Made by a program: the position numbers and the translations under genes. The notes under the pieces are model-generated. The model saw nothing but the letters and a program-made list of their open reading frames with translations, had not been told where the DNA came from and did no database searches. A stretch of DNA of 42,002 bases from an uncultured Christensenellaceae bacterium (GTDB taxonomy: Bacteria > Bacillota > Clostridia > Christensenellales > Aristaeellaceae), in contig CAJOJQ010000025.1 of the NCBI GenBank assembly GCA_905234985.1, forward strand, positions 1 through 42,002. Reading direction: 5' to 3'. Positions 26,881 to 34,688 of the stretch are shown here, one piece after another (within the stretch, counting starts at the first letter, position 1; each line of letters begins with the position of its first letter).

Positions 26881-28629
26881 ATGGAACAGATGATCAACCT
26901 TACCATTGATAATGTGAAGGTTTCCGTCCCTGCCGGCACCAGCGTTCTGGAGGCCGCCAAGCAGGCCGGTATCAACATCCCCACTTTGTGCTACCTCAAG
27001 GACATCAACGCCATCGGCGCTTGCCGCATGTGCGTGGTGAACGCCGGGGGCCGCGCCCTGCAGGCCGCCTGCGTGCTGCCCGTGAGCGAAGGCATGAACG
27101 TGAAGACCAATACTCCCGAGATCCGCGAGTACCGCCGGAACCTGCTGGAGCTGGTGCTGTCCGCCCACGAGCAGAAGTGCCTGTCCTGCATCCGGTCCAC
27201 CAACTGCGAATTGCAGCAGCTCTGCCGCGAATTAGGCGTGGAAAACGGCGACAAGTACGCCGGCAAGCAGAACCATTATGACATCGACGATGTGAGTCCT
27301 TCCATCGTGCGCGACAACAACAAGTGCATCCTGTGCCGCCGCTGCGTGGCCGTTTGCTCCAAGGTGCAGAACGTGGGCGTCATCGGCGCGGTGAACCGCG
27401 GCTTCGTGACCGCCATCGAATCCCCCTGGAACTTAAAGCTCGCCGACATGCCCTGCATCAACTGCGGCCAGTGCATCACCGCCTGCCCCGTGGGCGCGCT
27501 GTATGAAAAGGACGAAACCAAGAAGGTTTGGGACTACCTGGCCGACCCCGCCAAGCACGTGGTGGTGCAGCCCGCTCCCGCCGTCCGCGCCGCTCTGGGC
27601 GAAGAATTCGGCCTGCCCATGGGCACCTCTGTCACCGGCAAGATGGCCGCCGCCCTGCGCCGCATGGGCTTTGACAAGGTGTTCGACACGGACTTCGGCG
27701 CCGACCTGACCATCATGGAGGAAGCCACCGAGCTGGTGAACCGGGTCAAGAACAATGGCGTTCTGCCCATGATCACCTCCTGCTCCCCCGGCTGGATCAA
27801 GTTCTGCGAAACCTATTATCCGGACTTCCTGCCCAACCTGTCCAGCTGCAAGTCTCCCCATGAGATGTTAGGCGCGATCATCAAGAGCTACTACGCCGAA
27901 AAGGCCGGCATTGATCCCAAGGATATCGTGACCGTGTCCGTCATGCCCTGCACCGCCAAGAAGTTCGAGGCGGACCGCGAAGAGCTGGCCGGCACCGGCT
28001 ATCCGGACGTGGACGCCGTTATCACCACCCGCGAGCTGGCCCGGATGATCAAAGAAGCGGGCATCGACTTCGTGAACCTGCCCGATGAGGACTTTGATCC
28101 CCTGTGCGGCGAATCCACCGGCGCTGCCGTCATCTTCGGCGCCACCGGCGGCGTGATGGAAGCGGCCCTGCGTACCGCTTACGAAACCATCACCGGCGAA
28201 ACCCTGGAAGACGTGAACTTCACCGCCGTCCGCGGCGTCGAAGGCATCAAGGAAGCCACCGTTCAGGTTGGCGACCTGCCCGTTTCCGTGGCCGTGGCCC
28301 ATTCCACCGGCGCGGCGAGCAAGCTGCTGGATATGGTGCGCTCCGGTGAAAAGAACTACACCTTCATCGAGGTCATGGCCTGCCCCGGCGGCTGCGTCAC
28401 CGGCGGCGGTCAGCCCATCGTGCCCTCCCAGGTGAAGATGACCTGCGATCCGCGGGTGGAACGCGCCAAGGCCCTGTACGGCGAGGACGAGAACAAGCCC
28501 AAGCGCAAGAGCCACGAGAACGCCGAGATCAAGAAGCTGTATGACGAGTATCTTGGCGAACCCAACGGCCACAAGGCCCACAAGCTACTGCACACCCACT
28601 ACCAGAAGCGCGAAAAGTACACCAAGTAA
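26881..28629 (+). CDS. hydA: [FeFe] hydrogenase catalytic subunit
   Basis: A 582-residue enzyme that interconverts protons and H2. An N-terminal 2Fe-2S ferredoxin domain (LCYLKDINAIGACRMC), a His-Cys3 4Fe-4S segment (HEQKCLSCIRSTNC) and two 4Fe-4S motifs (CILCRRCVAVC; CINCGQCITAC) lead to the H-cluster domain. The H-cluster ligands are C301 (TSCSPGWIKF), C357 (MPCTAKKFE) and C501/C505 (EVMACPGGCVTGGGQP). A C-terminal lysine-rich extension follows. AAGGAGG at 26866-26872 sets the ATG at 26881; a longer open frame begins within hydB and is not the start. It completes the NAD-linked bifurcating hydrogenase operon. Confidence 0.97.
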   Translation: MEQMINLTIDNVKVSVPAGTSVLEAAKQAGINIPTLCYLKDINAIGACRMCVVNAGGRALQAACVLPVSEGMNVKTNTPEIREYRRNLLELVLSAHEQKCLSCIRSTNCELQQLCRELGVENGDKYAGKQNHYDIDDVSPSIVRDNNKCILCRRCVAVCSKVQNVGVIGAVNRGFVTAIESPWNLKLADMPCINCGQCITACPVGALYEKDETKKVWDYLADPAKHVVVQPAPAVRAALGEEFGLPMGTSVTGKMAAALRRMGFDKVFDTDFGADLTIMEEATELVNRVKNNGVLPMITSCSPGWIKFCETYYPDFLPNLSSCKSPHEMLGAIIKSYYAEKAGIDPKDIVTVSVMPCTAKKFEADREELAGTGYPDVDAVITTRELARMIKEAGIDFVNLPDEDFDPLCGESTGAAVIFGATGGVMEAALRTAYETITGETLEDVNFTAVRGVEGIKEATVQVGDLPVSVAVAHSTGAASKLLDMVRSGEKNYTFIEVMACPGGCVTGGGQPIVPSQVKMTCDPRVERAKALYGEDENKPKRKSHENAEIKKLYDEYLGEPNGHKAHKLLHTHYQKREKYTK

Positions 28630-28641
28630 TTCTTAATCATA

Positions 28642-28685
28642 AGGAAAACCATTTTGATTCCGCAAGGGGTCAAAATGGTTTTCCT
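28642..28685 (+). terminator. Terminator of the hydrogenase operon
   Basis: A perfect 16-base stem, AGGAAAACCATTTTGA (28642-28657) with TCAAAATGGTTTTCCT (28670-28685), then GTTTTA. It starts 12 bases after the hydA stop and is the last chromosomal feature I can assign before the prophage. Confidence 0.85.
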
Positions 28686-28770
28686 GTTTTACGCCATTTC
28701 CCTGAATATCATACGAGGCAGGGGGCTTCTTCAGCCCCGGCAGCCCTTACTTAGCGATAAAAATGTGATC

Positions 28771-30324
28771 TTAGTCCAGTTTACCGACGAAGCGGTAAAA
28801 AATCTCGATTTCCTGATCTTTGAAGCCCGGTTCGTTTTTCACCGGCTCATGGATCAGGATTTTTTCGATCAGGGTGTTCAGCAGTTCAGCGGTCAGTTCG
28901 GTGGGATATTCGTACTGTTTGACCAGATTGATCCACTTTCCCGCATCCTCGGCATTCTGGTGTTCTTTCTCCAACGTCGCCCGAAGCTGGCTGATCTTGT
29001 CGTCGATCTCCTGCTGTTCTGCCTGATACTTCTGCGATAGCATCTTGAAGTTGTATTCCGTGATGCGCTCGTCAGCCCAATCATCATACAGCTTCTTAAA
29101 CCGGCGATCCACATCCTCTTTTCGTTTTTCCGCCTTTTTCAGTTCAGCAGCTTGCTTTTTGAGGACAGCCTGCCTTTCCTGATCCGTGGTGCTGAGCAGC
29201 TTCTGCAAAAGTTCCTGTTCATCGGTATGGGCTTGCACCACCCAATACTGAATGCGGGATAGAATGTGGTAATACAGCACATCGTAGCGGATGGAATGAG
29301 AGGAGCATGTATCCGTGATTCGGCTGTACCTGCGGTATCTGCTGCAGTTGTAGTAGCGATAGGTGGCGTGCGCCGTGATGGATGAAATTGCCATGGCCCT
29401 TCCACAATCAGCACATTTCAGCAGACCGGCGAAGATCTGCGGTTCCGCATCCTTCATGGCCCTGCGGCGATTGGTGATTTGCTCCTGTACCTGCCAGAAT
29501 ACGTCCGCATCGATGATCGGTTCGTGGGTGCCTTCCACCCGAAACCAATCATCAGCCGCTTTTTTCAGCCGTTTTTTGTTCTTGTAGGAGACAGTGCTTT
29601 GCTTGTTGTGGATGCTGTTGCCAATGTAGGTTTCATCCTTCAGAATGTCGCTGACCACTGAGATCGACCATGCGTAGGCTTTCTCCGGCGGAGCATCCCG
29701 ATAGATGTTGGCGTATAGGCCGGATCGTTGGTAGGCTGTATAGCCGGGCGTTGGGATTTTTTCCTTTGCCAATACCTGGGCGATTCTCTTCGTGCCCGCG
29801 CCATGCGCCGCCATATCAAACATCTTCTCAACGACCCAACGGTTTTCCTCATCAACGATGATGTGGTTTTTATGTTCCGGGTCTTTGATATACCCAAAGG
29901 GCGGTTTGGTGGCGGTACACTCTCCGGCAGCGTGCTTGGCATGGATGGCAGCCTTGACCTTGCGACTTGTGTCCTTTGCCCAAAACTCATTGAAAAGATT
30001 CTTGAACGGCACGAAGTCGGACAAGCCTTTTTCAGTGTCCTCGTTGTCCGTGATGGCGATGAAGCGGATTTGCTTTTCCGGGAAGAGAAATTCCAGGTAG
30101 TAATCCATCATCACATGCTCACGTCCGAAGCGGGAGAGGTCTTTCACCAGGACACAGTTCACTTTGCCCGTTTCGATGTCTTGCAGCATCCGCTGAAAAC
30201 CGGGGCGTTCAAAGTTGGTGCCCGACCAGCCATCGTCTATGTAGTAGCTGATTTTGATACAATTCAATGATTGTGCATGGTGGTTCGAGGTTAGGGGGGT
30301 GCAATTAGGTTCAGGGGGGTGCAT
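28771..30324 (-). pseudogene. Large serine recombinase lacking its catalytic N-terminus
   Basis: From about 30258 leftwards the frame is a normal TnpX/TndX-type recombinase: YYIDDGWSGTNFERPGFQRML, the active-site Arg segment VKDLSRFGREHVMMDYYLE, a recombinase domain, a zinc ribbon (CADCGR ... CSRYRR ... TC) and a long coiled coil (about 375-470). The first 50 or so residues of the resolvase domain, with the catalytic serine (usual form LYxRxSxDD), are missing. The open frame instead begins with about 22 unrelated residues encoded by the IS-like repeats at 30288-30331. Without the serine it cannot cut DNA, so I call it a truncated gene. It is the gene nearest the hydrogenase operon, at the prophage edge. 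Confidence 0.82.
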
Positions 30325-30331
30325 TTGAACA
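30288..30331. mobile_element. Solo insertion-sequence end at the break in the recombinase gene
   Basis: AGGTT(C)AGGGGGGTGCA repeats start at 30288 and 30307. On the minus strand the block begins TGTTCAAATGCACCCC at 30331. Tandem 19-20-base repeats just inside a TGT terminus resemble IS21-family ends, as at 1-91, though the sequence is different. Only about 75 bases separate this terminus from recombinase sequence, so an insertion followed by deletion may have removed the recombinase 5' end. No transposase remains. Confidence 0.35.
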
Positions 30332-30824
30332 CCCCTTGTTTGAATGTGTAAAAACCTTCTGAACCATGCATTGCAAGAACCAGTTTGCTCTCAGATGCTG
30401 ATTTTTTTCAACTGGGAAAACTGTTCATAGCAGCACCCCCAATTTAGAGCATTTCACATCAACAATGAGAAATAGGTTTTCCGTGCAGACATTATACATG
30501 ATGGTTTTCTCTTTGTCAAAGAAAATGGATTTTCTTACGAGGAAAACACTCTTTCTCAGCCTTAAAGCCCCCCTCATCGAACGCCACACTTTACTCAATA
30601 TCTCTTGGGAAAGCGGCATTCTATTCTGCAATATAGAATAATTGCCTGTTTCAAGCTTCACTAATCCTGTAATTTCAGCCTATTTTGCTGCACTATTCGT
30701 GCAATTTCAAGCTTGAATAGTCCGCTCATATGGAGAGGAAAAGGGTGCCCGTTTCACAATAGATGACATGTTATCTTTTTTTATACCCATCGTAACTGAA
30801 CAGAATATAGGCAGCAAAAACAGA
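30332..30824. other. AT-rich stretch without a supported gene
   Basis: Nearly 500 bases between the truncated recombinase and the terminator of the next one. It is visibly richer in A and T than the recombinase genes. It contains two copies of TTTCAAGCTT about 50 bases apart (near 30650 and 30703) and a GCACCCCCAATTT segment near 30434 that is an inverted match to the repeat at 30295. A 78-codon minus-strand frame exists (30425-30661), but nothing supports it as a gene. Confidence 0.5.
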
Positions 30825-30892
30825 TCAAAAGCAAAATAGGCTCCTCACCTTCAAAGCGCTTCAAACTAAAGCCAATTTGAAAGTGAGGAGCC
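30825..30892 (-). terminator. Terminator of the serine recombinase operon
   Basis: GGCTCCTCACCTTCAAA (30839-30855) pairs with TTTGAAAGTGAGGAGCC (30876-30892) with one mismatch over a 20-base loop. On the minus strand the stem is followed by TATTTTGCTTTTGA. It lies 21 bases after the stop of the middle recombinase. Confidence 0.75.
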
Positions 30893-30913
30893 AATTTGCC
30901 TCTTGTTGATTTA

Positions 30914-32485
30914 TTATACTTCCACCTCCGTCCCGTCCCGGAAGGTGAATACCATCTTTTCCCCAACGGTCACAAAGTCCAGCAGGCCGCACCAGAGTTC
31001 TGAATTGAATTCTTCCACCCTACCGTCCTGTTTCTTCAGCAGCCGCATATACTCTTCAATCTCACCCAGCCGGGCTTTTTTGTCAGCAATTTGATTTTCG
31101 GTTTCCTTCCGTTTTCCCTTTGCATGATCAAAGCGGTCGCTCATAGCCTGGAACTTTTTCTGGTATTCTTCCTGGTCAAGGGCAACGGTAGCATTTTCCC
31201 GAATCAGAGCCTGCATTTTTTCTGACAGCACCAGCATCTCGGTTTCCAGGGAAGCCAGTTCAATTTCAAGCGCGGTCGTGTCGAAAACAGTATTCTTGGC
31301 AGCTTCAAAGGCGGCGATAGCCTTTTTTCTCCCCCGAAGGACAGTGTTTACCGCCGTCAGGAAGGCAGTCTGAATCTGTTCTTCGCTCAGATGGGGCGTT
31401 CCGCATGTTTTACCACTTTTCTTACCTTTGAATTTGTGGTTGCATTGCCAGATGACCCTCCGATACTTGTCATTGCTGTGCCAGACCTTGGAGCCAAACC
31501 AGGAGCCGCACTCAGCGCAGCGAATCTTCCCGCTGAATATTCGCACCCCGCTGTGTCCGTTATTCCGGCGTTCAATTTCCTTCTGCACCTGTTCATGAAT
31601 CGCGGGATCAATAATGGCTTCATGATTGTTTTCGACGTAGTATTGAGGGATTTCCCCCTCGTTGACCTTCTTTTTCTTGGAAAGGTAATCCGTGGTGTAG
31701 GTTTTTTGCAGGAGCGCGTCTCCGCGGTATTTTTCGTTCATCAAAATGTGCCGGACGGTAGTGCCGCCCCATACGTCTTTCCCGCCAGGCGATTTGATTC
31801 CTTCCGCAGTGAGGGTCTTGGCGATGCCGTATGGCGTCATGCCCTGGAGGAACATGCTGTAAATGCGGCGGACGATCACGGCCTGTTCCTCGTTCACTTC
31901 CAGCGTTCCGGTTTCACCTTTGTCGTACCCCAGAAAACGGCCATACGGCACAGCGACTTTTCCGTCCGCCATCCGCTTCCTGTGCCCCCAGGTTACGTTG
32001 AGGGAAATGGAACGGCTTTCTTCTTGGCTGAGGCTGGACATGATGCTGATCAGCAATTCTCCCTTGCTGTCGAAAGTCCAGATATTCTCTTTCTCGAAGA
32101 AAACCTCGGTGCCATGTTCTTTTAGCGCCCGAATGTTGGAAAGGCTGTCCACGGTGTTCCGGGCGAACCGGCTCACACTCTTGGTCACGATCAGGTCGAT
32201 GTGTCCGGCCAGCGCGTCGGCAATCATCTGCTGGAACCCTTTTCGTTTGGCGGTAGAGGTTCCGCTCACGCCGTCGTCGGTGTACACATTGACGAATTCC
32301 CAATCGGCCCGTGACTTGATGTAATTAGTGTAGTAATCCACCTGCGCCTCATAGGAATTCTGCTGATCTTCGTTGCCCGTGCTGACGCGGGCGTAACCCG
32401 CGACCCTGCGCTTTTTTTGCGCGGCCAGTGGAACGGCAGTGTGCAGCGCTAGCGTAGCTGGTATCGTCCTTACGTTTTTTGCCAT
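30914..32485 (-). CDS. Large serine recombinase (middle of three)
   Basis: A 523-residue site-specific recombinase with all expected parts: resolvase domain with the catalytic S35 in AGYARVST and the Arg-rich TKSVSRFARNTVD; recombinase domain (about 175-285); zinc ribbon (KIRCAECGSWFGSK ... WQCNHK ... TC); and a coiled coil (about 390-475). It is expected to integrate or excise the prophage through a Ser-DNA intermediate. ATG at 32485 has GGGAGG eight bases upstream. Its first 16 bases overlap the end of the preceding recombinase, so the two are translationally coupled, as in paired ccrA/ccrB-like systems. Confidence 0.95.
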   Translation of the reverse strand: MAKNVRTIPATLALHTAVPLAAQKKRRVAGYARVSTGNEDQQNSYEAQVDYYTNYIKSRADWEFVNVYTDDGVSGTSTAKRKGFQQMIADALAGHIDLIVTKSVSRFARNTVDSLSNIRALKEHGTEVFFEKENIWTFDSKGELLISIMSSLSQEESRSISLNVTWGHRKRMADGKVAVPYGRFLGYDKGETGTLEVNEEQAVIVRRIYSMFLQGMTPYGIAKTLTAEGIKSPGGKDVWGGTTVRHILMNEKYRGDALLQKTYTTDYLSKKKKVNEGEIPQYYVENNHEAIIDPAIHEQVQKEIERRNNGHSGVRIFSGKIRCAECGSWFGSKVWHSNDKYRRVIWQCNHKFKGKKSGKTCGTPHLSEEQIQTAFLTAVNTVLRGRKKAIAAFEAAKNTVFDTTALEIELASLETEMLVLSEKMQALIRENATVALDQEEYQKKFQAMSDRFDHAKGKRKETENQIADKKARLGEIEEYMRLLKKQDGRVEEFNSELWCGLLDFVTVGEKMVFTFRDGTEVEV

Positions 32486-34026
32486 TGCTTCCGCCTCCCA
32501 TCACTGAAAAGAAATACCATGCAGCCATCAGTCTGGACGTTAATCCGTTCCACCTGGCTGCCAAAGGCCGCGTCATCAAATTCCTCTGTTCCCATCATGA
32601 AGGCGCTGACGCGCCGCAAGTGGGAATCCGGGATGTTTGGGCCGTAGCGGGAGGGCTCATGATTGGTTCCCATCCTCTTCTTTCCGATGCAGTACCAGTA
32701 AATCCACTTGCCCGCGCATTTTACCCGATGATATGGCAATCCGCAGGAAGCGCAGAAGATTTTATCCTGAAAAATATCCGTGACGGTGGTCGTATGGCGG
32801 TATCTCGATAAGTGAAGGTTTTCCCATTCCCTCGTCACACCGTCCGCCATTGTGAACAGTAGGTTTCCGTTCTGCTCAACCGTTATGGAGGAAACACGCG
32901 CATGGAAGTCTTCTTCCCGAAAGGAAGGAATCCCCAAAACCTGGGCGCAGATTGCTTTCAGGGTGGTTTCATTGAAGTTTACGCTGTCGCAGTGCATTCC
33001 CGCTTCCTTTTTCGCCCTGCATACCCATTGGATATACCGCCGGCCTTTCGATATGCGCGTATTCCGGCTGAACGGCATACCGCAGCAGCCGCAGGTGATT
33101 TTGCCGGTAAAGCAGTAGGTGGGATTCAGCATGGCGTTTCTCCGCGCCATTTCTGCCTTAACCCTTTCATAGGTATCCCGGCTGATGATCGCTTCATGGG
33201 CGTCTTCGTAGTAGAATTGCGGAAGCTGGCCCCGGTTTATGACTTTCACTTTCGTCAGAGGGCTCTCCATGAAGGTTTTCTGCCTGCGAATATCCCCCGC
33301 ATAGATTTCGTTGTGGATCAGGACGTTCAGGGAAGATTCCTGGAAGAGACAGCCCAGGGTTGTTCGGCGGCCCGCGCTATTCAACACATCGCAGATCGTT
33401 TGCAGGGAAAGCCCATCCAGGTACATGGAGAAAATGGAGCGCACGATTTCTGCTTCTTCCGGGATGATCACATACTTGTTTTGCCGTTCATCAAAACGGT
33501 AGCCCAGGATATGTTTGTTTGCGGTTCCTACTGTCCCTTCCTGAAAGCGTTTCCGAATGCCCCATTTGCAGTTTTCAGAGATGCTGACGCTTTCTTCCTG
33601 GGAAAAAACAGCGAGGAGAGTGAGCATCAACTCACCCTCCTCAGTCATGCTGTTTACGTTTTCCTTTTCAAAGCGCACCTCCACACCGATATCCCGCAGG
33701 TGGCGCACGGTAGAAAGAAGGTCAACGGTGTTCCTCGCAAACCGGGAAATGCTCTTGCACAGGACGATGTCGATCTTCCCGGCGTCGCAGTCCTCGATGA
33801 GCCGCTGAAACTCCGTCCTGTTTCTCGTACTCGTGCCTGAAATGAATTCGTCGGCGTACACGCCCGCGTAGGCCCACCCCGGCGTCTTTTGGATCAGGTC
33901 GCTGTAGTAGCTGATCTGGGCGGAGAGGGAATGCATGAGCCTGTCCGTTTCGCTGGAAACCCTGGCGTAAGCCGCTGCCCGTTTGAGCGATGGAGCCAAA
34001 GGCGCAGGGTTGGCCAGCCTGGTCAC
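32470..34026 (-). CDS. Large serine recombinase with two zinc ribbons; natural start out of frame
   Basis: About 518 residues. The resolvase domain has the catalytic serine in AAAYARVSS and CKSISRFARNTVD; the recombinase domain follows. Unlike its neighbour it has two zinc ribbons (CGCCGMPFSRN and CASCGLPYHRVKC, each with downstream Cys pairs) and no evident coiled coil. AAAGGAGG (34053-34046) and ATG (34037) are ideally spaced, but the A7 tract after the ATG puts it out of frame (a stop comes after four codons). One more A would give MKKNVTRLANPAP and fuse with the open frame. As written, translation must begin at GTG 34026, at TTG 34098, or through slippage. Confidence 0.85.
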   Translation of the reverse strand: MTRLANPAPLAPSLKRAAAYARVSSETDRLMHSLSAQISYYSDLIQKTPGWAYAGVYADEFISGTSTRNRTEFQRLIEDCDAGKIDIVLCKSISRFARNTVDLLSTVRHLRDIGVEVRFEKENVNSMTEEGELMLTLLAVFSQEESVSISENCKWGIRKRFQEGTVGTANKHILGYRFDERQNKYVIIPEEAEIVRSIFSMYLDGLSLQTICDVLNSAGRRTTLGCLFQESSLNVLIHNEIYAGDIRRQKTFMESPLTKVKVINRGQLPQFYYEDAHEAIISRDTYERVKAEMARRNAMLNPTYCFTGKITCGCCGMPFSRNTRISKGRRYIQWVCRAKKEAGMHCDSVNFNETTLKAICAQVLGIPSFREEDFHARVSSITVEQNGNLLFTMADGVTREWENLHLSRYRHTTTVTDIFQDKIFCASCGLPYHRVKCAGKWIYWYCIGKKRMGTNHEPSRYGPNIPDSHLRRVSAFMMGTEEFDDAAFGSQVERINVQTDGCMVFLFSDGRRKQWQKT

Positions 34027-34085
34027 GTTTTTTTCATGCTCGGCTCCTCCTTTCAAAGTTGGTAGTGGTATTACGCCATACGTTT

Positions 34086-34259
34086 TCAGGAATAGCAAGG
34101 GAAATCTGCCAGTAAAGCGCCTAACCGGGGAGAGAATTTCTGCCGGAGAATTGTATCAATCTGAACAAATTCTTTCCCGGTCAGGGAACCAGCTTTCAGC
34201 AGATGAACAGCGATATCCCTTGCAGCCAGGTAATCTATTTCTGATTGGAACTGCGTCAA
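34086..34259 (-). CDS. SHOCT-like small protein
   Basis: A 57-residue protein whose C-terminal half (LLKAGSLTGKEFVQIDTILRQKF) resembles the SHOCT motif, a short two-helix segment found in many small or membrane proteins. The TTG start at 34259 overlaps the TGA stop of the zinc-finger gene (TTGA), implying coupled translation. It lies between the zinc-finger HTH gene and the recombinases on the same strand. Function unknown; co-occurrence suggests an accessory of the recombinase module. Confidence 0.6.
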   Translation of the reverse strand: MTQFQSEIDYLAARDIAVHLLKAGSLTGKEFVQIDTILRQKFSPRLGALLADFPCYS

Positions 34260-34675
34260 GCCGTCATCGCCTTCTTCGCAAACCTTGCCGTTACATAGCA
34301 GTTACGGGAGCAGTATTTTCGATGATTGTTTCCGTATGCCTGGAACTTACTCCCGCACTGTGCGCATACGAAAGAATAAAGCGCTTTTCGATTAACCATT
34401 TCAGGATGCTTATTCCACCAAAGCTGTCTACATTCGCCTGAACAGAACAGACGTTTTTTTGTTCCTTCCTCCTGTACGAAAGGCATACCGCATTCCTTGC
34501 AAAAACATCCTTGTCCTGCTGCGGGAAAAGGATCGCCCTTATCGCATTGCCTGATACAATAGCTCCGTACTGTGTCTCGCGGTAGGGAAAGCCGCGAGGC
34601 TATACTCTTATACCCTATCCCTGCAGAACGCAGGGACTGGATCGCTTTTTTCTGCTTATCGTTTATTCTCGCCAT
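34256..34675 (-). CDS. HTH and double zinc-finger protein of the recombinase module
   Basis: A 139-residue protein. An N-terminal helix-turn-helix of the resolvase/sigma-region-4 kind (IQSLRSAGIGYKSIASRLSLPRDTVRSYC) is followed by two treble-clef-like zinc fingers: CKECGMPF with CSGECRQLWW, and CAQCGSKF with CSRNCYV. The ATG at 34675 has AGGAGG at 34686-34681; a longer upstream frame overlaps the endolysin gene and is not used. It starts 13 bases after the endolysin stop and overlaps the next gene. It probably binds DNA, perhaps as an excision director or a late regulator. Confidence 0.75.
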   Translation of the reverse strand: MARINDKQKKAIQSLRSAGIGYKSIASRLSLPRDTVRSYCIRQCDKGDPFPAAGQGCFCKECGMPFVQEEGTKKRLFCSGECRQLWWNKHPEMVNRKALYSFVCAQCGSKFQAYGNNHRKYCSRNCYVTARFAKKAMTA

Positions 34676-34688
34676 TTGAGCCTCCTGT

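Noticed and set aside
30425..30661. A 78-codon minus-strand frame in the AT-rich gap
   Set aside because: No ribosome site, no motif, and composition expected of noncoding AT-rich DNA.
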